Assembly (NCBI GenBank): GCA_029259935.1
Contig: JAJDEH010000446.1
Coordinates: 1 to 29,769 of the forward strand
Source of the DNA: Planctomycetota bacterium
GTDB lineage: Bacteria > Planctomycetota > Planctomycetia > Pirellulales > Pirellulaceae
Direction of reading: 5' to 3'
Length of the DNA stretch: 29,769 nt
Shown here: piece after piece, positions 1-8,612 of the stretch
How positions within the stretch are numbered: the stretch's first letter is position 1
Layout of the letters: every line of letters begins with the position of its first letter
Position numbers and translations under genes: made by a program
The notes under the pieces: generated by a model
What the model was told of the DNA's origin: nothing
Seen by the model: only the letters and a program-made list of their open reading frames with translations
Database searches by the model: none

Positions 1-176
1 CCAGAGAAGGTCGCGCCGTAGCGAGGCATAACCCAGGGAAAGGTTTCGCCACAATCCCTGTCGCCACGCTTCGGCAAAAATCAATCAAAAATCTAACCGC
101 AGCGGGCTGCGGCCGTCAACGCTGCGCGAAAAACAACGAAATCCCCGGCAGTGCCATTCGTGTCAGGAACCGTTTA
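1..176. other. Left edge, no gene seen
   Basis: No convincing reading frame or structured element is seen here. The stretch precedes the promoter at 177-205 and is probably intergenic. An antisense frame at 116-400 has no recognisable protein features. Confidence 0.4.
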
Positions 177-205
177 TTGACTAACGACGATCGCTCCGTT
201 ATACT
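177..205 (+). promoter_or_regulatory. Sigma70-type promoter upstream of metallophosphoesterase-like gene
   Basis: TTGACT at 177-182 and TATACT at 200-205 are separated by exactly 17 bp, a near-consensus vegetative promoter. Transcription would start near 212 and leave a leader of about 140 nt before the ATG at 351. No other gene on this strand lies between, so it should drive the phosphoesterase-like gene. Seen directly in sequence; activity is inferred. Confidence 0.6.
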
Positions 206-350
206 GGGGGTGCCCGTCCGGCGAAACGAAACGTCAGAGCGGTTGATCCAGTGACGCGCCCTAGCGATTCTCGGGGTACTCTTGTCCTCACCGCACGGCC
301 AAATGGTGGCGTACGTAGTTTGACGCAAAGTGGGTATTGCGGGTCCAAAA

Positions 351-1118
351 ATGGCTCGGAATTCTGAACAGCTCGCCGTAATCTCTGACATACACGGCAA
401 CCTGGAGGCTCTCCAAACAGTTTTGGCCGATATAGCGGAACAAGAAGTCGAAAAGGTTTATTGTTTGGGCGATGTAGTCGGCTCTGGACCCAATCCAGTG
501 GAATGCCTCGAACTAGTGGAGAAGCATTGTGATGTGACTCTTTTTGGTGTCTATGACCAGGCGTTTCTCGGGACTCCGAAGTATCGCCAGGGTTGGGGGC
601 ACGTGATCGGACTCGCGGCCGTCGATTGGTCTCGAGATCAGGTGCAAGCCCACCTGAATGGCCAACACCTGTTGCAGTTCACCCAGAGCTTCGTGCAATC
701 TCACGTGGAAGGTCGCCATCTGTTCGTTCATGGATCACCCCGAGCTCCGACCATGGAATACGTGTATCCGGAGGATGTCTACAACCAGAGAAAAATGGAT
801 GCAATTTTCGAACCGATGCGACAATATTGCTTCGCCGGACGAACTCACATCCCAGGTGTTTTCACCGCCGACTGGAAATATTTTTCTCCGCCAGAGTGCG
901 ATAACTTGTACCAACTCACGGATGAGAAGGCACTGATCGCCGTTGGCAGCGTCGGCCAACCGCAAGATGACGACCCGCGCGCTTGCTATGTGATCATTCG
1001 CGGTAACGAAGTCGAGTTTCGGCGATTAGAGTACCCGGTGGAAACGGTCGCCAATAAGATCTATGCCATCCCCGAACTTGACAGGTTGCTTGGTGATCGT
1101 CTGTTTCAAGGACGATAA
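351..1118 (+). CDS. Metallophosphoesterase (calcineurin-like) family protein with substituted active-site motifs
   Basis: The 255-residue protein has the calcineurin-like phosphoesterase plan: SDIHGN near residues 12-17 (Asp13, His15), LGDVVGSGPNP at 39-49 (Asp41), VHGSPR at 126-131 (His127) and a GRTH motif at 163-166. The family normally has GNHD and GHTH at the third and last motifs. Here GNHD reads GVYD (66-69), so the metal-binding Asn and the catalytic His are lost, and the first His of GHTH is Arg. It may be a pseudo-enzyme or have altered chemistry. An in-frame GTG at 330 is an alternative start, but the ATG at 351 begins just before the first motif and is preferred; neither has a strong ribosome site. 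It lies alone behind the promoter at 177-205 and converges on the hydrolase gene at 1207-2121. The family call is secure; the loss of function is inferred. Confidence 0.8.
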   Translation: MARNSEQLAVISDIHGNLEALQTVLADIAEQEVEKVYCLGDVVGSGPNPVECLELVEKHCDVTLFGVYDQAFLGTPKYRQGWGHVIGLAAVDWSRDQVQAHLNGQHLLQFTQSFVQSHVEGRHLFVHGSPRAPTMEYVYPEDVYNQRKMDAIFEPMRQYCFAGRTHIPGVFTADWKYFSPPECDNLYQLTDEKALIAVGSVGQPQDDDPRACYVIIRGNEVEFRRLEYPVETVANKIYAIPELDRLLGDRLFQGR

Positions 1119-1206
1119 TTGCCAAGCAAGAACTTGCCACACAGGTCGATTACTGGCCGGATGTGGGCTTTGGCAACCAGATTTCATCTTGAATGCACGC
1201 TTGGGG

Positions 1207-2121
1207 TCACCGCAACTTCTGCACCATCGATCGGGTCACGTTGATCTCGCCCTGGACGATTTGTTCGGCCAGTTTCTCGGCCAGCGGGGCGATGACGGTG
1301 AAGTGGTCGTGGTCCGGGACCTTGAAGAATTTGATGTTGGGATTGGTGTTCCTTTTTTCCATCAGTTCTATCGCGTCCCAGTTTCCGCCGCTGGCACCCT
1401 CAAAGACATACATGGGGCTCTTCACACAATGCAGCCAATGGAGCGGCGATCGAAGCATCAGTTCCCGTTTGTCGCTCGGATCGCAATAGACGTAATCGCC
1501 ACCATATTGGGCGGCGGCGGCAACGGGGCCCAGCGAGAAGATCGCGCGGTATCGATCCGTGCACTCCCCGACCAGCATCACCAGCGTTCCGCCCGTGCTG
1601 TGGCCTCCCAAGTAGATTTGCTCGGGATCAACATAGGGCAAGCCGGTCAGATGATCGGTGGCCGCGAGAACATCATCGACTTCTCCCAAAAACCCTTCCC
1701 GCCGGCCAGGGTTGTCGTTTCCTCCGCGCTGGGAGGAAAACATCATGACGATGCCCGCTTTGCGGAAAGCGCTGGCCGATTGATCATTTCCCCGACTCTG
1801 CGGTGACCAGACATCGCCAATCGAATTGTTGTCGCCGCCGGTAATCCACACAATCGCTGGATGCTTCTGGCCGTCACCGGGGTCCTTGGTCACGTAAGCC
1901 GCCAAATTCCCCGCGGGCGACTGATAGTGAATCAATTCGAATGCATCGCCGGCCGGTGAATCCGCCGCGCCGAAGGACTCGCCCGACTTGACGACTTTCG
2001 TGACGAGTCCTTCTCTTGCTTCCAGCAGGGTTTGGTCGGAGTCTAGCGGCCCGTCGTAGGAAGAATTCAGATCGCAGCCAACAAAGGCGAGGGCGGAAAG
2101 AATCAGTATCAAGGTTCGCAT
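1207..2121 (-). CDS. Alpha/beta hydrolase (prolyl-oligopeptidase-like), predicted lipoprotein
   Basis: This 304-residue protein begins with a short hydrophobic signal ending FVGC at residues 13-16, a plausible though not perfect lipobox, so it is probably membrane-anchored outside the cytoplasm. The mature part is an alpha/beta hydrolase: an oxyanion-type VWITGGDNN segment near 91-99, the nucleophile elbow GGHSTGG at 172-178 (Ser175), and a C-terminal PDHDHFT containing the likely catalytic His (about 273). The start at 2121 is chosen because TTGGAG lies at good spacing upstream; the open frame extends further to 2196 but that extension would bury the signal peptide. It resembles S9 peptidase and dienelactone-hydrolase-type proteins. 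The substrate cannot be told. It is divergent from the TIGR03067 gene. Confidence 0.8.
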   Translation of the reverse strand: MRTLILILSALAFVGCDLNSSYDGPLDSDQTLLEAREGLVTKVVKSGESFGAADSPAGDAFELIHYQSPAGNLAAYVTKDPGDGQKHPAIVWITGGDNNSIGDVWSPQSRGNDQSASAFRKAGIVMMFSSQRGGNDNPGRREGFLGEVDDVLAATDHLTGLPYVDPEQIYLGGHSTGGTLVMLVGECTDRYRAIFSLGPVAAAAQYGGDYVYCDPSDKRELMLRSPLHWLHCVKSPMYVFEGASGGNWDAIELMEKRNTNPNIKFFKVPDHDHFTVIAPLAEKLAEQIVQGEINVTRSMVQKLR

Positions 2122-2250
2122 GATGACTCCAATATCAGTTGCTTTAGCTTTGGCGGTCTGTCCCGTTGACGCATGGCGAGAATTCCTAACGAACAAAAAC
2201 GTAAGCGATGTTAAGATTCGTCACGTAGTATAAACTATGGGAGGCACAAA

Positions 2251-2276
2251 TCGGTCACCCACAATTCGGTCACCCA
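2251..2276 (+). repeat. Direct repeat in divergent intergenic region
   Basis: TCGGTCACCCA occurs at 2251-2261 and again at 2266-2276, a 15-bp period, between the divergently transcribed hydrolase and TIGR03067 genes. This is a possible regulator-binding direct repeat. The match is exact over 11 bp; a function is not established. Confidence 0.4.
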
Positions 2277-2383
2277 TTGAGGGGCGACCCAGTGCGAAAC
2301 CGAACGCCTGCTCGGACTCTTTCTTCCACGATCCAACTTGTGACAGCCATTTCACAGTCACTCGCACGAAGAGGTTTTCAACA

Positions 2384-3136
2384 ATGAGGAAGACAGTACT
2401 TTTAGTGATCACGGCCTTCATCTTCATTCAAGGCCCGTTGCAAGCTATAGAGGAGCTCGCGCCGGAGGAATTCGAGGCCATTTCCTCGCATATTGTCGTC
2501 GGCAAGGTTCAAGCAGTGTACTCGACAACGGAAAAGATCGAAGACTGGGAACACACCGACGCTGTCGCGGAGATCCTTGTATTCAACGTCGAGAAAGGCG
2601 CAATCAACGTCGGCGATGTCCTTTACGCACACTATTGGAACAGGAAATGGATCGGCAAGGGTGATCCCCCGAAGCTGCACTCAACCCGCCAGGTCGGCGC
2701 AAGCAAAGGCGACGTGGTCAGGGTGTATCTTCAACGCGGCAAAGGAAGGTACCACGTGGCCCGCAACGCTTTCTTCTCGTTGAAGCCGGATGAAGTGAAA
2801 GAAGCCCCAGCAACGGAAGACCTTCAAGGGATGTGGAACTTCGCCTACTACGAGGAGAAGGGCGTCGTCCAAAAGCCCGGCACGAAGCAGTTCGTCATCA
2901 TGGACAACCAATTAGATTTTCGAGCAAACGGGCAATCGCGAGAGGCAACCACCATTGAGGTCAAGGATGGAGCGATTGACCAGAAATTCCAGGACGGTCA
3001 GGTCTACCGAAGCATCTTCACTCGAGTCGGCAATTTGCTGATTATCTGCGGGAACCGAGACGAAAATCGCCCGACTGAGTTTGCTGGTGGCACGGACGAG
3101 GGCGGCGAGTTCTTGATCGTGTTGAAGAGGGAATGA
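2384..3136 (+). CDS. Secreted TIGR03067 (lipocalin-like) domain protein
   Basis: The 250-residue product starts with a signal peptide (MRKTVLLVITAFIFIQGPLQA) after a GAAGAGG ribosome site; the open frame extends upstream to 2237 but without signal logic. Residues 30-140 form an uncharacterised beta-rich domain (SSHIVVGKVQAVYST...GDVVRVYLQRG). The C-terminal part, about residues 150-250, matches the planctomycete TIGR03067 pattern: LQGMWN at its start, LLIICGNRDENRPTEF near the end and a terminal LIVLKRE. These proteins are abundant in Planctomycetes and have no known enzymatic role; they are exported. The combination of an N-terminal domain with TIGR03067 is not one I can name. Confidence 0.8.
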   Translation: MRKTVLLVITAFIFIQGPLQAIEELAPEEFEAISSHIVVGKVQAVYSTTEKIEDWEHTDAVAEILVFNVEKGAINVGDVLYAHYWNRKWIGKGDPPKLHSTRQVGASKGDVVRVYLQRGKGRYHVARNAFFSLKPDEVKEAPATEDLQGMWNFAYYEEKGVVQKPGTKQFVIMDNQLDFRANGQSREATTIEVKDGAIDQKFQDGQVYRSIFTRVGNLLIICGNRDENRPTEFAGGTDEGGEFLIVLKRE

Positions 3137-3270
3137 GACTCCCGGACGGATGGTGGTCGACGCGATTCCCTCTCACCGCAGGTGATTTGGAGGAACAAAG
3201 CGTCAGACTCATCGGGATGGCGCGGGAAACAAAAGTCGAGCTTCTTTCGTAGAGAATTGTTAGAATCACC

Positions 3271-3288
3271 TGTAGATGTAGTTCTACA
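3271..3288. promoter_or_regulatory. Inverted repeat upstream of TIR-WD40 gene
   Basis: TGTAGA at 3271-3276 and TCTACA at 3283-3288 form a perfect 6-bp inverted repeat around a 6-bp spacer, 140 bp upstream of the TIR-WD40 start. It could be an operator or the base of an RNA hairpin. The half-sites differ in orientation from the BlaI-type boxes at 13831-13870, so that regulator is not implied. Confidence 0.35.
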
Positions 3289-3427
3289 CCTGGCAAGCTG
3301 TGCCGCGTGGAATCATTTCTTTTCTTCGTCGATTCTCGCACTAACTCGCCGCGTCGGCTTGAGTTTGCCTCCTAGCACCGGCAGCCCATTCAGCCGGAGG
3401 CCGCTGCGCAAACAGGAGGGGGGACTC

Positions 3428-5779
3428 GTGGCTGACGATGTTTTCCTGAGCTATGCCCATGGCGACTATCGGCAGGCCAGCCAACTGGTCGGGCTGCTGC
3501 GATCCAACGAGATTTCGATTTGGTTCGACAAGGATTGTATCGAGCCCGCCGCGTTCTGGCCGGCTTCGATCGTGGAAGCGATCCAGCGCTGCAAGGTGAC
3601 CTTGGTGCTGCTTTCCGAAACGTCGGTCGATTCCAAATATGTCGCGCGCGAGTTGGCGTTGGCTGCCCGATACGATAAGCCAATCGTTCCGCTGATGCTG
3701 GAAGCAGTACCCGTGCCGGTGAAGCTGCAATTTCAATTGGCCGGAATTCAGCGAGTGATGCTCTACCAGGAACAGCTCGGCGATCACTGGCCCGATATCG
3801 CCCGCGCGATCCGACGCCATGGCGTCGCGACCGGATCTTCCGCGCCCGACTGGCGACCGTCCGGCAGTCCGGAAGCGCGTGGAACGGTTTCGCGCCCCGT
3901 CGATCGTCGCGCGAAGCGGCCCGCTTCGTTGGTTACCGTTGAGGAAAAGCGGCTGCTGGATGTACGCCGCGAAGCCGCGCTCCGGTCGCAACCGGTTGCG
4001 GAAAACATCTTGCCGGAGCGGCGCTTTCGGTCGTCGATTCTACTGGCGGTTGAGGCGGAAAAGTTTTCCGGCTTGTTGCTGCAAGTGGAACGTTTTCTCG
4101 ACCGCCGGCCGGGCGATCAGGAAATGAAAGAGATAGCTCAGAAACTGGAGCAGCTTGAAGACGAACGGGACCAGTTTCTAAAAACGGCCGAGCAGCAATT
4201 TGACGAACAGGATTACCTGGGCGCGCTGCAATCACTGAACCATATTCACAAGTCATTGCACGACGACGAAGTCATTCATTTGCGCCGCCGCTCGCATCAC
4301 ATGCTGTTTGAAATTTGGCAAGTCTGCCGTCGCATGAGAACCACATTAACCGCCAATGACGATGACGGATTTCACGAAGCCTTGGAAACGCTATGGCGTC
4401 TGTTGCCGGAACCGATGCAAAGTCGCGACCAACGTTTGCCCCCCGAACTAGAACGGCAACTCGGCTTTACGGGCCACGAACCGGATGGATGCCGGCCGTC
4501 GGATTTGGCTCCCAAGCTTCAAAGCTTTCTCGTGACTCGCTACGACCACCCCAAGGGTCAGGCGTTTGCCCGGCGCTTGCGAGATTGGGAGACGGCCGAA
4601 AACATTTGGCGGAAGTTGGAAGGTACGGATCTCCATTGTCCGGGCCATCAACTTTGGTCGCCAATCGACCGGTATCTGACGCTGCACGTCGATGACGGCC
4701 ATGCACAGCAACGAGTGCGCGAGCTGATGTGCCGCCGCGATTGGCAGTTCTATTGCTTTGACGGCCATGTCGGCGGAGCCCATGCGGTTTGGTTTTCGTC
4801 CGACGGCAACACGCTCTTTTCACGCGACCGCCAACACGGACTGCGACGCTGGAATCTGCAAACGGGTCGCGAGATCGGCGCTTCGCCCGTGGGGCGCGCG
4901 GAGGATCAAGATGTTTGGTACACGGCGGACGGCACTCTGGGCGTATCGCTTGCGGAAAACAGCCAAGTGCAGTTGTGGAATGCCGCGACCGGCGAGGAAA
5001 TTTGGCGCTTTGAAGGCAACACCGGCCAGATTCGCGGCGTTGCCGTGTCACCCGATCGTCGCTTCCTGGCGGCGGCTGGCGACGACCATTCGGTCCGCCA
5101 ATTGGACATGGTGTCAGGCCGACAGGTCCAACAGTTTAACGGGCATGCGGCGGGCGTTGTCGATGTTGTCTATTCACCCAACGGCAGCCTGTTAGTGTCC
5201 AGCGGCAGGGATCGCACGATTCGCCTGTGGGATGTAGAGACGGCTAGTGAGTCGCAATGCATCGATAGCGCCACGCAACGGGCGCGCGGGCTGATGGTCT
5301 GCAACGGCAATCAACATTTGAGTTGGATTGGCGACCGAGGAAAATTGCTGGTCAGCAACTGGGAACGCGGTCGCGTTTTTGAACTAGGTCCGAATATCCA
5401 ATGCGCGGTCTTCTCGCCGGATGGCAGTTGGATCGGGGGCGGGTGCGAGGACAATCTGATTCGAATCTGGGATGCCGAAACGGGTGCCGAGTTGACGCGC
5501 TTGCGCGGGCATCATTTTTGTGTGTCCGCGATCACCGCGACGGCCGACGGAAAGTATTTGCTAACGGGCAGCGAAGATGAAACAGTTCGTCTGTGGGATG
5601 TGCAGCGCGGCCACGCGGTCCGCTGCTTTCGCGGGCATCGGCTCAGTTGGTGGAATCGTCAACTGCGCGGGCCCGCGAATATCAACGCGTTGGCGATTTC
5701 ACCCAACGGCAGGTATGCGGCCTCGGCCAGTGACGACGGTACCGTCCGCGTGTGGTTTATTGGAGGGCGGGCCGCATGA
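3428..5779 (+). CDS. TIR domain protein with C-terminal WD40 propeller
   Basis: The GTG at 3428 is chosen as start because AGGAGG (3414-3419) sits 8 bp upstream and the TIR domain begins immediately after it. The 783-residue protein has a bacterial TIR domain at about 3-135: DVFLSYAH, then IWFDKDCIEP, VTLVLLSE, and YVARELALAARYDKPIVPLML, where Glu75 lies at the position of the catalytic glutamate of NAD-cleaving TIRs. A charged, helical linker follows (about 170-450; KLEQLEDERDQF, alpha-helical repeats). About seven WD40 repeats fill 455-783, with SPDGxxLxSxSxDxTVRLWD-type blades. No signal peptide or membrane segment is seen, so it is cytoplasmic. TIR-WD40 fusions are plausible NADase effector plus sensor proteins; the defence role is inferred. 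It converges with the large exported protein gene. Confidence 0.85.
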   Translation: MADDVFLSYAHGDYRQASQLVGLLRSNEISIWFDKDCIEPAAFWPASIVEAIQRCKVTLVLLSETSVDSKYVARELALAARYDKPIVPLMLEAVPVPVKLQFQLAGIQRVMLYQEQLGDHWPDIARAIRRHGVATGSSAPDWRPSGSPEARGTVSRPVDRRAKRPASLVTVEEKRLLDVRREAALRSQPVAENILPERRFRSSILLAVEAEKFSGLLLQVERFLDRRPGDQEMKEIAQKLEQLEDERDQFLKTAEQQFDEQDYLGALQSLNHIHKSLHDDEVIHLRRRSHHMLFEIWQVCRRMRTTLTANDDDGFHEALETLWRLLPEPMQSRDQRLPPELERQLGFTGHEPDGCRPSDLAPKLQSFLVTRYDHPKGQAFARRLRDWETAENIWRKLEGTDLHCPGHQLWSPIDRYLTLHVDDGHAQQRVRELMCRRDWQFYCFDGHVGGAHAVWFSSDGNTLFSRDRQHGLRRWNLQTGREIGASPVGRAEDQDVWYTADGTLGVSLAENSQVQLWNAATGEEIWRFEGNTGQIRGVAVSPDRRFLAAAGDDHSVRQLDMVSGRQVQQFNGHAAGVVDVVYSPNGSLLVSSGRDRTIRLWDVETASESQCIDSATQRARGLMVCNGNQHLSWIGDRGKLLVSNWERGRVFELGPNIQCAVFSPDGSWIGGGCEDNLIRIWDAETGAELTRLRGHHFCVSAITATADGKYLLTGSEDETVRLWDVQRGHAVRCFRGHRLSWWNRQLRGPANINALAISPNGRYAASASDDGTVRVWFIGGRAA

Positions 5780-5838
5780 TACCGAAACGAAAAACGAATG
5801 CAGCATCGACCAAGAGAGTTGCCGCGACGAAAGAGCCG

Positions 5839-7938
5839 CTAGCTCAAATCGCTGGCCGAGGGCAACCGGCGAACTCCGGCTCGCAACCAGCCGTTCATGA
5901 CGTGGTTGGACCCGCGATCCGAGAAATCATCGTCCAGGCCAAGGACGTGCTGCAACTCATGAATCATGACGGTCAGCAGGTCCATTTGTCCTTGGGCCGC
6001 GCTATCACCGGCCGCGGTGAGACTTGAGGCCGACAAACGGAATTCTTCATTGGCCTGAGGTGTTGGATCCACGAACCAGCCATGGCCCGCCGCGTCGACA
6101 TCCATCACGATGAAATTGCCCGAGGCTAATCCGAGGCGATCCCCGGCCAAATCTCCCACGCGCACTTGCACCGATCGCAGGGCCGCGACTTGTGGGGCGC
6201 TTAAACCGACACTGGCCAGCACGTCGATGGCCGCCGCCTTGATCGTGGATAAATCATGTTGAGCAAGCTTGGCGACTTCTTTGTCCGCCGCGGTCTTATC
6301 GGTCGCCGGTAATGCCACGGGGCGACCGTTGGCAACAAGGGCTTCAGCCGGTTCCCAATTTCCGGACACGGGGGCATCGCCAACCGCGCCGAAACTAAAG
6401 ACGCGGTCGCCACCCGTGACGCCGCTCCACGCACCGTCGCCGTTCGTATCTAGAAAGAACTCATGAGCGCGATGAATGCCGAGGTCGTCCGCGCCGTCGC
6501 CGTTCCAATCGCCGATCAAGGGAGTGTCGCCCTCGATCCCGAATTGGCGCTGCACGTCGGCTTCGGTGTAAGAGCCGTCGTTGTCGAGGTCTAGATAGAA
6601 CTGGTTGCCCCGATGAACTCCAATCTGCGAAATGCCGTCTCCATCCCAGTCGCCAACAAGCGGAGTATCGGTTGGTGTTCCGAACATCATTGCGCGATCG
6701 GCGCTGTCCCACTTGCCGTTTCCATTAACATCCTTGTAAAAGAAGTTGTCCCGATGAACTCCGATCTCGCTGGCACCATCCCCGTCCCAGTCGCCCACGA
6801 TCGGTGTATCGCCCGGGTTGCCGAAGCGATACGCGACATCGCCGTCGTCCCAACGACGACTTCCATTCATGTCTAGGTAGAAGACGTTTCCCCGGTGAAC
6901 GCCAACGTCATCATAGCCGTTGCCGTTCCAATCGCCGGTAATAAGGACGTCGCCCTCGATTCCAAATTGAGCCACGGTATCGCCGCCCGAAAGTCCGTTC
7001 CACTTGAAGTCCGGGCTGGTGTCTTGATAAATCAGATTGCGGCGGTGCACTCCGACGGAGTCGCCGCGCGGGCCTTCGTTGCCATCGTCGATCCTAATGA
7101 AATGATCTTCGACTTCGCCGTCATCGGCGGGGCCAAACGGGCTGGCCGCGGCACTGTCCGTGCTGAAACGAAAGCGAGCAAACGTGGCGGCCACCGCATC
7201 TCCGGGTATGGCGGGGAATAGCAGGGTGGCCGTGGCGAGTACACTGCCGGCGGCAACTTCCGCGCTCGCCCGTTCTGTGATCGCGAAGACACCGTCCCCG
7301 TTGAAATCGATCCAGCCGTACAGCGTCGCCGAGGAAATCGTGTCATTCGTCGCAATCAAGGTTGCCGTCGGCGTGAAGCCAATTCCTAGATTTTCGAAAC
7401 TCGTCAAGCCGTCTTCGTCATTGGACGGTAATAGCGAATCGTCGCCCAGTGCCTCTGAGTCCGGGACGCCGTCTCCTTCGGTGTCCACGGTCAAGCCCAG
7501 GAACAAGTTGTCCACCACGATGTGGCTTGGCCCTTGATCTTCAGAAGTCGTTCGATAGTCGCCGGCGGACGAACCGGCCCGGCCATCGGGCGCGTCACCA
7601 AAGTCACGATCGTAAAACGACGCCAGCTCATTTGTCAGCGTGACGAGAACTTCTGAATTGCCCTTCTTGTAAACCGTGAAGCTGAATCCGTCTTGGTCTC
7701 GCGTCCCCTCCAACGTCCACCCGCCCGCGATGATCACATCGTGCGCGTCTACCACGATGATGACACTATTCGTTCCGTTGGCGACGCTTTCAACTTCCAA
7801 CTCATCCAGCTTCAACGTGTCGACACCGTTGCCACCCACATCGATAACCGGAATATCTCCGGCCAACATCTGGCGCTGTTCGAGCGGTTCGATTGCCAGC
7901 CGCCGCCGAGTTCGTTTTTGTTGGTTGTTTAAAAACAA
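5839..7938 (-). CDS. Large exported planctomycete protein: GEVED domain, FG-GAP-like repeats, metzincin-like C-terminus
   Basis: The 699-residue protein begins RRRLAIEPLEQRQMLAGD, the N-terminal export motif typical of giant planctomycete surface proteins. After an N-terminal domain comes DFGDAPDG (about 115) and a GEVED domain (about 180-285) with acidic Ca-binding-like runs (DTEGDGVPDSE, WIDFNGDGVF, DDGEVEDHF). Residues 290-525 hold five repeats of about 45 residues of the type VGDWDGDGxxxIGVHRxNxFYLD, resembling FG-GAP/VCBS propeller blades. The C-terminus has IHELQHVLGLDDD, matching the metzincin zinc motif HExxHxxGxxD, then VMNGWL as a possible Met-turn. The start is a TTG inside a short direct repeat with no clear ribosome site, so the start is uncertain. 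A protease role is likely by motif only. Confidence 0.75.
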   Translation of the reverse strand: MFLNNQQKRTRRRLAIEPLEQRQMLAGDIPVIDVGGNGVDTLKLDELEVESVANGTNSVIIVVDAHDVIIAGGWTLEGTRDQDGFSFTVYKKGNSEVLVTLTNELASFYDRDFGDAPDGRAGSSAGDYRTTSEDQGPSHIVVDNLFLGLTVDTEGDGVPDSEALGDDSLLPSNDEDGLTSFENLGIGFTPTATLIATNDTISSATLYGWIDFNGDGVFAITERASAEVAAGSVLATATLLFPAIPGDAVAATFARFRFSTDSAAASPFGPADDGEVEDHFIRIDDGNEGPRGDSVGVHRRNLIYQDTSPDFKWNGLSGGDTVAQFGIEGDVLITGDWNGNGYDDVGVHRGNVFYLDMNGSRRWDDGDVAYRFGNPGDTPIVGDWDGDGASEIGVHRDNFFYKDVNGNGKWDSADRAMMFGTPTDTPLVGDWDGDGISQIGVHRGNQFYLDLDNDGSYTEADVQRQFGIEGDTPLIGDWNGDGADDLGIHRAHEFFLDTNGDGAWSGVTGGDRVFSFGAVGDAPVSGNWEPAEALVANGRPVALPATDKTAADKEVAKLAQHDLSTIKAAAIDVLASVGLSAPQVAALRSVQVRVGDLAGDRLGLASGNFIVMDVDAAGHGWFVDPTPQANEEFRLSASSLTAAGDSAAQGQMDLLTVMIHELQHVLGLDDDFSDRGSNHVMNGWLRAGVRRLPSASDLS

Positions 7939-7957
7939 TGTCGTTGGTTATTTAAAA
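7921..7957. repeat. Imperfect direct repeat over start region of exported protein gene
   Basis: TTGGTTGTTTAAAA at 7921-7934 and TTGGTTATTTAAAA at 7944-7957 differ at one base, with a 23-bp period. The predicted TTG start (7938) of the minus-strand gene lies between the copies. It could be a duplicated binding site or replication slippage; no function is assigned. Confidence 0.45.
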
Positions 7958-8290
7958 GCAAAGGGCTATTTGAATTCGCGAAAGCCAGCCGCCGCTAGCA
8001 ATGAGGGGATACTCATCACCCCTTGGACCAATGAACGCCAAGAGACCACCTCTTTAGTCGCGGCGAACCGTCAGAATGTTCCGTTTGTAGTCCGCTGCGT
8101 CCAGCGAGACTCCCTGATTCTATCTTTTCTCTCAGTCCTTGCGAATCGATATTTTTCCCGGATTCGGGGATTTTTCAAACATCACCTAAATAGGGGGGTG
8201 TTCGGTTGGAGGGGCAAAATCTCCTTTAATTTTGCACGCTACGCTGCAGGCCGTCTTGATCATGTGGCGGCGCGGAGGCACCATACCTCC
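7958..8290. other. Intergenic region between exported protein and HicB-like genes
   Basis: A plus-strand frame is open through this stretch but shows no protein character and no good start, so it is treated as non-coding. The one clear structure is GCAAAAT at 8214-8220 and ATTTTGC at 8229-8235, a perfect 7-bp inverted repeat with an 8-nt loop, 55 bp before the HicB-like start. It should hold divergent promoters for the two flanking genes; none could be picked with confidence. Confidence 0.4.
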
Positions 8291-8602
8291 ATGTCCGAGC
8301 ATCCGCCTACCGATGATCCGCCCCGAGTCCGCGCGATTGCCCCTCCCGAGCAAGTGCCGGTTTTCAACTGTCTTGTCTATGTCTTGCGGCACGATCAAGG
8401 CGCGTATCTCGCCCGCTCGGCCACGTTGGACGGAGTGAGCGGCGGCGGAGACTCGGAACGCGAAGCGCTGAAAAACGTGGTCCAGGCCTTCAAGACCAAG
8501 GTCGGCGGCTACCTGGCCGACGAGAAACCGATTCCTTGGTTGGAAGTGCCGCTCGAAGCGGCCCCCGATGAACAGTCGCGCTGGATCGCGGTTCACTTGT
8601 AA
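8291..8602 (+). CDS. HicB-like small protein (RNase H-like antitoxin fold family)
   Basis: This 103-residue protein resembles HicB-type domains: a beta strand FNCLVYVLRHDQGAYLARSATLDGVSGGGDSEREALKNVVQAFKTKV, where the GxSxxEAL-like region (GGDSEREALKN) starts the characteristic helix. The tail IPWLEVP...SRWIAVHL is shared, as I recall, by stand-alone planctomycete homologues. CGGAGG lies 12 bp upstream of ATG 8291. No HicA toxin gene is next to it, so a toxin-antitoxin role is doubtful. It is followed after 71 bp by the PfpI gene in the same direction, with two hairpins between. Confidence 0.65.
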   Translation: MSEHPPTDDPPRVRAIAPPEQVPVFNCLVYVLRHDQGAYLARSATLDGVSGGGDSEREALKNVVQAFKTKVGGYLADEKPIPWLEVPLEAAPDEQSRWIAVHL

Positions 8603-8612
8603 TCCGTTCTTT

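Noticed and set aside
1063..1806. Plus-strand 247-codon frame opposite the lipoprotein hydrolase
   Set aside because: It is a shadow of the hydrolase gene; its translation lacks any recognisable motif.
3182..3427. N-terminal extension of the TIR-WD40 protein from 3182
   Set aside because: The added 82 residues are unlike a TIR leader, and AGGAGG sits at ideal spacing before the GTG at 3428.
5776..6027. A plus-strand frame overlapping the TIR-WD40 stop by ATGA, 83 codons
   Set aside because: Most of it is antisense to the conserved C-terminal end of the exported metzincin-like protein, and the translation shows no family features. The ATGA overlap appears to be chance.
7676..8290. Upstream part of the plus-strand frame that ends as the HicB-like protein
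   Set aside because: It is antisense to the exported protein gene and then runs through non-coding DNA. The HicB-like domain starts at 8291 with its own ribosome site.
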